Assembly (NCBI RefSeq): GCF_001761545.1
Contig: NZ_CP017326.1
Span: 992,001 to 1,056,000 of the forward strand
Length of the DNA stretch: 64,000 bases
Direction of reading: 5' to 3'
From: Weissella soli
GTDB lineage: Bacteria; Bacillota; Bacilli; Lactobacillales; Lactobacillaceae
The position numbers and the translations under genes are program-made. Position 1 is the stretch's first letter. Every line of letters begins with the position of its first letter. Below are positions 59,361 to 64,000 of the stretch, piece by piece. The notes below the pieces were generated by a model that was not told where the DNA came from, searched no databases, and saw only the letters and a program-made list of their open reading frames with translations.

Positions 59361-59515
59361 AGTATAATATATCGCAGTGTTAGATTTTACTAACCCGCGA
59401 TGGGCGCACAATTTTAACTTGTTGTGAAGGAAAAATCACATTAAACTACCCTAGCAGAAGTAACACATTATGTGAAAAACTGCGGAAAATTAAACCTTAA
59501 GGAGGAGTAGATTTT
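59361..59515 (+). ncRNA. Structured 5' leader of the BMP-family gene, possible riboswitch
   Basis: After a TATAAT (59364-59369) a leader of about 140 bases can fold as a multi-branch: closing helix CGCAGT (59373-59378) with ACTGCG (59479-59484), then hairpins GTTAG/CTAAC (59379-59394), CACAA/TTGTG (59407-59426) and TCACAT/ATGTGA (59436-59475). AAGGAGGAG follows about 17 bases after the closing helix. It does not match the purine or preQ1 consensus. A ligand or function is not known. Confidence 0.4.
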
Positions 59516-60601
59516 ATGAATCGCTCTACAAAACTTGCAGCCGGTATCGCTGCCGTTATCGTTGTCGCTGGTGGTGTTTACTACGCTACCCAATCAGGCA
59601 ACTCAACCAACAAAAAATTCTCCGTTGCCATGGTCACTGATGCCCCTGGTAACATTGACGACCATTCGTTTAGTGAGGCCGCCTGGTCAGGCTTGAAAGC
59701 TTGGGGTAAGGAAAATGGCGTTAAAAAGGGCGTCAATGGCTATGATTACTTTATTTCAAAGACGAAAGCTGACTTTACACCTAACTTCAACCAAGCTGTT
59801 GCTTCTAAGTTCGACCTGGTTGCCGGGATTGGCTTCGATCTCCAAGCCGCAGTCGAAAAGGCTGCTAAGGCCCACCCAAAGACTAAGTTTGCTCTAGTTG
59901 ACGCTGAAGCAAATTCAAAGCTAAAGAACGTGCAATCATTGATGTTTAATTCTGAGGAATCTTCATACCTAACTGGTGTGGCTGCGGCTACGAAGGCTAA
60001 GGAATTGGGTGACACCACCGTTGGCTTTATCGGTGGTATGAAGGGACCCGTTGTCGGCCGCTTTGAATATGGCTTCCGTTTGGGAGTTGCCTCTGTTGAT
60101 AAGAACATTAAAGTTGATGCAGTCTATGCTAATTCCTATGCTGATCCAGCTAAGGGGCAATTAATTGCCAATGCCATGATGGCTGATGGTGTGCATGTCA
60201 TTAACCACGTTTCTGGTGGTACTGGTAATGGTGCCTTCACCGCTGTTAAGCAACACGACCAAACGTTGGCGGCTGATTCAAAGGATAAAGCCTATATGAT
60301 TGGTGTCGATATTGACCAATCTGCTCAAGGTAAGTACACTTCAAAGGATGGTAAAGCGGCTAACTTCACGCTGACTTCATCACTAACCAACGTTGGTCGT
60401 GGTTTGCAACTTTCTGCAAACGCGGCTAAAGCTGGTAAGTTCCAAGGTGGTAAGGTCACCTACTATGGCTTGAAGGAAGGCGGCGTTTCCGTTATCAAGA
60501 AGAACCTGGATACCAAGACAAAGGCTGCCGTCAACAAAGCTGAAAAGGCTTTGAAAGACGGTTCAATCAAGTTGAAGTACAACAACCAATACGCAAAATA
60601 A
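59516..60601 (+). CDS. BMP-family substrate-binding protein, membrane-anchored, no lipobox cysteine
   Basis: A 361-residue extracellular solute-binding protein of the BMP (TmpC/PnrA) type: FSVAMVTDAPGNIDDHSFSE, GIGFDLQAAVEKAAKAHPKT, GVAAATKAKELGDTTVGFIG, FEYGFRLGVASVDKNIKVDA and the purine-nucleoside-type IGVDIDQSAQG. Relatives bind nucleosides for an ABC importer. The N-terminal segment (LAAGIAAVIVVAGGVYYATQ) has no cysteine where a lipobox is expected, so it is probably held by an uncleaved helix. No ABC permease or ATPase genes follow; the gene is alone. AAGGAGGAG precedes the ATG. Confidence 0.8.
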   Translation: MNRSTKLAAGIAAVIVVAGGVYYATQSGNSTNKKFSVAMVTDAPGNIDDHSFSEAAWSGLKAWGKENGVKKGVNGYDYFISKTKADFTPNFNQAVASKFDLVAGIGFDLQAAVEKAAKAHPKTKFALVDAEANSKLKNVQSLMFNSEESSYLTGVAAATKAKELGDTTVGFIGGMKGPVVGRFEYGFRLGVASVDKNIKVDAVYANSYADPAKGQLIANAMMADGVHVINHVSGGTGNGAFTAVKQHDQTLAADSKDKAYMIGVDIDQSAQGKYTSKDGKAANFTLTSSLTNVGRGLQLSANAAKAGKFQGGKVTYYGLKEGGVSVIKKNLDTKTKAAVNKAEKALKDGSIKLKYNNQYAK

Positions 60602-60616
60602 TACAATAACCCTACC

Positions 60617-60648
60617 AAAAAGGACGACATCGAGATGCCGTCCTTTTT
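60617..60648. terminator. Bidirectional terminator
   Basis: AAAAAGGACG and CGTCCTTTTT form a stem continued by CAT/ATG around a short loop; it lies between convergent genes. Confidence 0.85.
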
Positions 60649-60655
60649 AATTTGC

Positions 60656-62581
60656 TTATTCAAATACAAATTGATTCTTATATAATTCAGCGTAGAAACC
60701 ATCCTGTTGCAACAAGGATTGGTGATTACCTTGTTCAATCACCTTACCATCGCGCAACACGATAATCTTATCCGCATTCAAAATTGTCTTCAAACGATGC
60801 GCAATCACAAATGACGTCCGACCAGAAATGGCTGCCTCCATGGCGGCTTGGATTTGTTGCTCGGTCACCGTATCAACATTCGATGTGGCCTCATCTAAGA
60901 TCAAAACTTGTGGATCGGTGATGATCGTCCGGGCAATCGAAATTTGTTGCTTTTGACCGACTGAAAAAACATTTTCATCATCATTCACCTCAGTGGCATA
61001 ACCATCAGGTAGTGACATAATGAAGTCGTGGATATGGGTTGTCTTAGCCGCATGGATCACTTCTTCATCGGTTGCATCAGGTTTACCAAATGCAATATTG
61101 TCACGAATCGTACCCGTAAACAAAACAGATTCTTGCAAGACGAGTCCCACGTGTGAGCGCAGTGAATCCAGATCAAGCTGCTGAACATCAATCCCGTCAA
61201 ATTCTACCGCCCCATGATCGACGTCATAGAAACGGTTCACCAAATTCATGATCGTGGTCTTACCACTTCCAGTTGGACCAACGATAGCCACCATTTCACC
61301 CTTTTTGGCTTCAATTGTGACATCCTTTAAAATCTGTTTACCTGGTAGATAACCAAAGTCGACATGATTAATCTTGACGCTATTCTTTAATTCATCGACT
61401 ACCAACCCATTTTCAGGTCGCACTTCGTCAGCTTCATCGAAGGTTTCTTGTAGACGACGGGCCCCGGTAATCGCCATTTGCAATTCATTAAATGATGACG
61501 ACACTTGCATGATTGGTTGGAAGTATTGTTGCGCGTATTGGACGAACGTCACCACTAATCCTAACGCCGCTGCTCTTGATAGACTAGCATCGTTCAATGC
61601 AATGATTGAGCCACCAAAGATCACAATCGCGACATTCAACAATGATAATCCGTTCATCATGGGGAATAACATACCACCAAAGACACGTGCCTTGAAGGTC
61701 GCTTTACGTACCTTATCGTTGTGGACTAAGAAACCGTCAATGACGTCATCTTGCAATCCTTCAACAATGATGGCCTTTTGACCTGAAATCTTTTCATCCA
61801 TGTAGGCATTCAATTTACCAACTTCATTTTGTTGCAAATCAGTAAACTTCTTACCTTGACGGATAATCAAAATTGCCAAAATAATGGCTACCGGTGTTAA
61901 GGCCATCGTCAACCAAGCCAACTTAACATTTTGGTTGAACATCATGATGATAATCCCAATGAACAACGCAATATTAGTAAAGACTTGTGACAATGATTGA
62001 TTCAATGAGTTTTGGATATTATCCAAATCAGAAGTGAATCGTGACAAAATATCTCCATCAGCATGACTGTCAAAGAAGGCAATGGTCATGCGTTCGATCT
62101 TACCAAACAAACCTTTACGCATGTTGTTCGTTGAGTGTGATACCACCCGGTTGAACAACAGTGAGTAGATTAGCTGGGCAACTGCTGTGGTCACATAGGC
62201 GAGCAACAACTTCCACATCACATCAAAGAATGGTTGCTTCGATGGCGTTGTGTGTGCGAGATGTTGCAATCCTTGCAAAGTTGTTGGCATATCATTTTTG
62301 GCTAATTCCTTCACCATCTTAGCTGGTAATTGGAAGCCATCCGGAATCTGGCCACCAGGAATAGCCTGTGCGAGTTGCGCTAACACCTTGGTAGCGCTCT
62401 TATGTTGCATGGTTGTCTGTAACCACTCACCCATGCGAGTCAAAGCTTCACCAAGATAAACGGGTGCTTTGACCTGCAAATAGGTCGCCCCAATCACTGC
62501 AATCACAATCACAAAGAATTGTAATTTGTACTGCTTCATATACCGGAAGAAAAATTTGAAGGCATTTGTATATTCTTTCAT
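60656..62581 (-). CDS. ABC exporter half-transporter, YheH/LmrD-like
   Basis: A 641-residue type IV ABC exporter: six-helix domain (1-370) with an extra extracytoplasmic insertion between TM1 and TM2 (residues about 45-110), then ATPase with Walker [14 protein letters not shown], signature modified to [16 protein letters not shown] (S-V-G-Q for L-S-G-G-Q), Walker [14 protein letters not shown] and [10 protein letters not shown]. Pairs with the upstream gene three bases away. In such heterodimers one ATP site is often degenerate. Confidence 0.88.
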   Translation of the reverse strand: MKEYTNAFKFFFRYMKQYKLQFFVIVIAVIGATYLQVKAPVYLGEALTRMGEWLQTTMQHKSATKVLAQLAQAIPGGQIPDGFQLPAKMVKELAKNDMPTTLQGLQHLAHTTPSKQPFFDVMWKLLLAYVTTAVAQLIYSLLFNRVVSHSTNNMRKGLFGKIERMTIAFFDSHADGDILSRFTSDLDNIQNSLNQSLSQVFTNIALFIGIIIMMFNQNVKLAWLTMALTPVAIILAILIIRQGKKFTDLQQNEVGKLNAYMDEKISGQKAIIVEGLQDDVIDGFLVHNDKVRKATFKARVFGGMLFPMMNGLSLLNVAIVIFGGSIIALNDASLSRAAALGLVVTFVQYAQQYFQPIMQVSSSFNELQMAITGARRLQETFDEADEVRPENGLVVDELKNSVKINHVDFGYLPGKQILKDVTIEAKKGEMVAIVGPTGSGKTTIMNLVNRFYDVDHGAVEFDGIDVQQLDLDSLRSHVGLVLQESVLFTGTIRDNIAFGKPDATDEEVIHAAKTTHIHDFIMSLPDGYATEVNDDENVFSVGQKQQISIARTIITDPQVLILDEATSNVDTVTEQQIQAAMEAAISGRTSFVIAHRLKTILNADKIIVLRDGKVIEQGNHQSLLQQDGFYAELYKNQFVFE

Positions 62582-62583
62582 GA

Positions 62584-64000
62584 TTAATTTTCTTCCTTTC
62601 CCTTTTGTGTCTCGTAAATGTGTTGATAGACGGCCGACGATTGAAGCAATTCAGCATGTGATCCCTGGGCAACTAAACGACCCTCATCCAGTACCAAAAT
62701 AGTATCGGCATGTACAACTGACGAAATTTTTTGGGCAATAATCACCGTCGTCGTCGCCTTCAACTCATGATCTAGGGCTTCTTGGACTAACTTTTCAGAC
62801 TTGGCATCCAAAGCAGACGTCGAATCATCTAAGACCAAGACTTTTGGTGATTTAATGACGCCCCGCGCAATCGACATGCGTTGCTTTTGCCCACCAGAAT
62901 AGTTATTACCACGCTCTTCAACTGGCGCCTCATACTGACCAGGTAACTGATCAATAAATTCTAATGCTTGCGAAATGCGAGCTGCTTGATACAAATCATC
63001 AGGTGAAGCGTCTGGCTTACCTTGCTTTAAATTATCAGCCACCGTGCCTGAAAATAGAATGGCCTTTTGCAAAACGATTGAGATATTCTTTTTTAGAGTA
63101 CCCTTTGATAATGTTTTCAGGTCTTTACCACCGACGGTCACAGTGCCTTCGGTTGGATCAAACAACCGTGGAATCAACTGTGCTAACGTGGACTTACCTG
63201 ATCCAGTTGCCCCAACAATACCAACTAATTGGCCTGATTTGATCGCAAATGAGACATCATGCAACGTCGCGGTGTCATCATTAGGGTATTTGAATGTCAC
63301 ATGCTCAAATTGAATTGATCCCTCTAAGTCAACGACCTCATCCGTGGCATAAGTCATGGCTGGTTTGGTATCCAACACTTCTTGAATACGCTTCAAAGAG
63401 ATCATGGCACGTGACGCCATCATCATCATCATGCCCCCCATAATGATGGCAAACATGATTTGACCCATATAGGTCATAAATGAGGCAACACTTGAAAGGG
63501 CACTGGGATCATTCTCGACAAAGGTTGAGACCAAGTAAATGGCGGCAAAAATGGTCAGTTGTGACACCAGCGTAAAGGCTGGGATCATCGCGGCAAATAA
63601 ATTACCAACTGCCAAATTATGACCCAATAATTCATCAGATGTTGCATCGAATTTTTTAATTTGATTTTTTTCTTGTAGAAATGACTTAACGACACGCGTA
63701 CCGCGCAAATTTTCCTTCGCAATCCCGTTGATTTTATCCATCAACTTTTGGAAGGCACTAAAATGCGGTCCCATTTGGCTCATTAAGCCAGCAGTAATGA
63801 TCAAAATCAATACAACTAAAACAATAATCAACCACCACAACTTTGGCAAAACGTTGATCGCCAAAATAAATGAGCCAATGAACAACATTGGAACACGCAA
63901 TAGGATTTGGAAAATCATCATCGTCAAATTTTGAATTTGGTTAGTATCATTGGTCATCCGCACAACCAAATTTCCAGCGTTGAATTTTTCAACGTTTTCA
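62584..64000 (-). CDS. ABC exporter half-transporter, LmrC/YheI-like, partial
   Basis: The 3' part of a second ABC exporter gene that continues past the window end. About 472 C-terminal residues are visible: membrane helices 3-6, then ATPase with Walker [14 protein letters not shown], canonical signature [18 protein letters not shown], Walker [14 protein letters not shown], where aspartate replaces the catalytic glutamate after Walker B, and [10 protein letters not shown] with Q in place of the switch histidine. So this half carries the degenerate catalytic residues, the partner the intact ones, as in LmrCD-type heterodimers exporting drugs. Confidence 0.88.
   Translation of the reverse strand, partial: ENVEKFNAGNLVVRMTNDTNQIQNLTMMIFQILLRVPMLFIGSFILAINVLPKLWWLIIVLVVLILIITAGLMSQMGPHFSAFQKLMDKINGIAKENLRGTRVVKSFLQEKNQIKKFDATSDELLGHNLAVGNLFAAMIPAFTLVSQLTIFAAIYLVSTFVENDPSALSSVASFMTYMGQIMFAIIMGGMMMMMASRAMISLKRIQEVLDTKPAMTYATDEVVDLEGSIQFEHVTFKYPNDDTATLHDVSFAIKSGQLVGIVGATGSGKSTLAQLIPRLFDPTEGTVTVGGKDLKTLSKGTLKKNISIVLQKAILFSGTVADNLKQGKPDASPDDLYQAARISQALEFIDQLPGQYEAPVEERGNNYSGGQKQRMSIARGVIKSPKVLVLDDSTSALDAKSEKLVQEALDHELKATTTVIIAQKISSVVHADTILVLDEGRLVAQGSHAELLQSSAVYQHIYETQKGKEEN

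Noticed and set aside
59361-59515. Purine or preQ1 riboswitch
   Set aside because: The conserved core bases of these classes are not present, although the leader can fold.
1-64000. CRISPR array
   Set aside because: No regularly spaced identical repeats of 24-40 bases were seen; the only tandem repeats code for the Ala/Ser linker.

Overview
The window looks like a chromosome segment of a lactic acid bacterium of the Lactobacillaceae, most probably Weissella or a close relative. This is inferred from gene content: a DUF1831 protein, a DUF4044 miniprotein, butA, paired LysM proteins with a shared C-terminal domain, a T-box-controlled valS, and the order DUF3397 - cold-shock protein - Nudix - membrane protein - MTA/SAH nucleosidase. 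No rRNA or tRNA gene and no CRISPR array was seen. The genus is not certain.

1-8120: right end of a prophage or phage-like island; its left part lies outside the window. A leftward early block (HTH proteins, antirepressor, excisionase-like protein, replication-type HTH protein) diverges from a rightward lysogeny block (CI-like repressor, ImmA-like metallopeptidase, three accessory genes, tyrosine integrase). Repressor operators TATCC-N4-GGATA lie between the two blocks. The accessory genes (HsdR-N-like nuclease-fold protein, two unknowns) sit where prophages often carry defence or exclusion genes. A direct repeat with a covarying hairpin flanks the nuclease-like gene.

8301-19530: accessory island with a cyclic-di-GMP / exopolysaccharide system. 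There are two paralogous PAS-GGDEF plus EAL pairs, a PgaD-like membrane protein, a PgaC-like family 2 glycosyltransferase and a third EAL protein that has lost catalytic residues and may be a c-di-GMP receptor. The island also holds an internally deleted IS3-family element, a second IS fragment joined to a dead adhesin gene, and a two-domain VOC dioxygenase-like gene.

19540-28700: a two-component system behind a ferric-reductase-like flavocytochrome, an ABC exporter, a frameshifted DUF1801 gene, and two secreted LysM proteins. An 18-bp element upstream of the reductase/two-component operon recurs upstream of a membrane-protein operon at 47.9 kb, suggesting one regulon.

28873-43600: core metabolism and information genes: a HisC-like aminotransferase, phosphoglucomutase, GNAT, ABC transporter, valS with T-box, recD2, TPR protein, phosphatase, DUF1831, thioesterase, and butA with Rex-like operators.

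43680-64000: an SPFH (stomatin-like) operon whose first gene seems to fuse a ribbon-helix-helix domain to an NfeD-like OB domain; membrane proteins; rpsP; glycerophosphodiesterase; NupC-type and APC transporters; radC-mreB-mreC (no mreD follows); the nudF/mtnN cluster; a BMP-family binding protein with a structured leader and no lipobox cysteine; and a heterodimeric ABC exporter cut by the window end.
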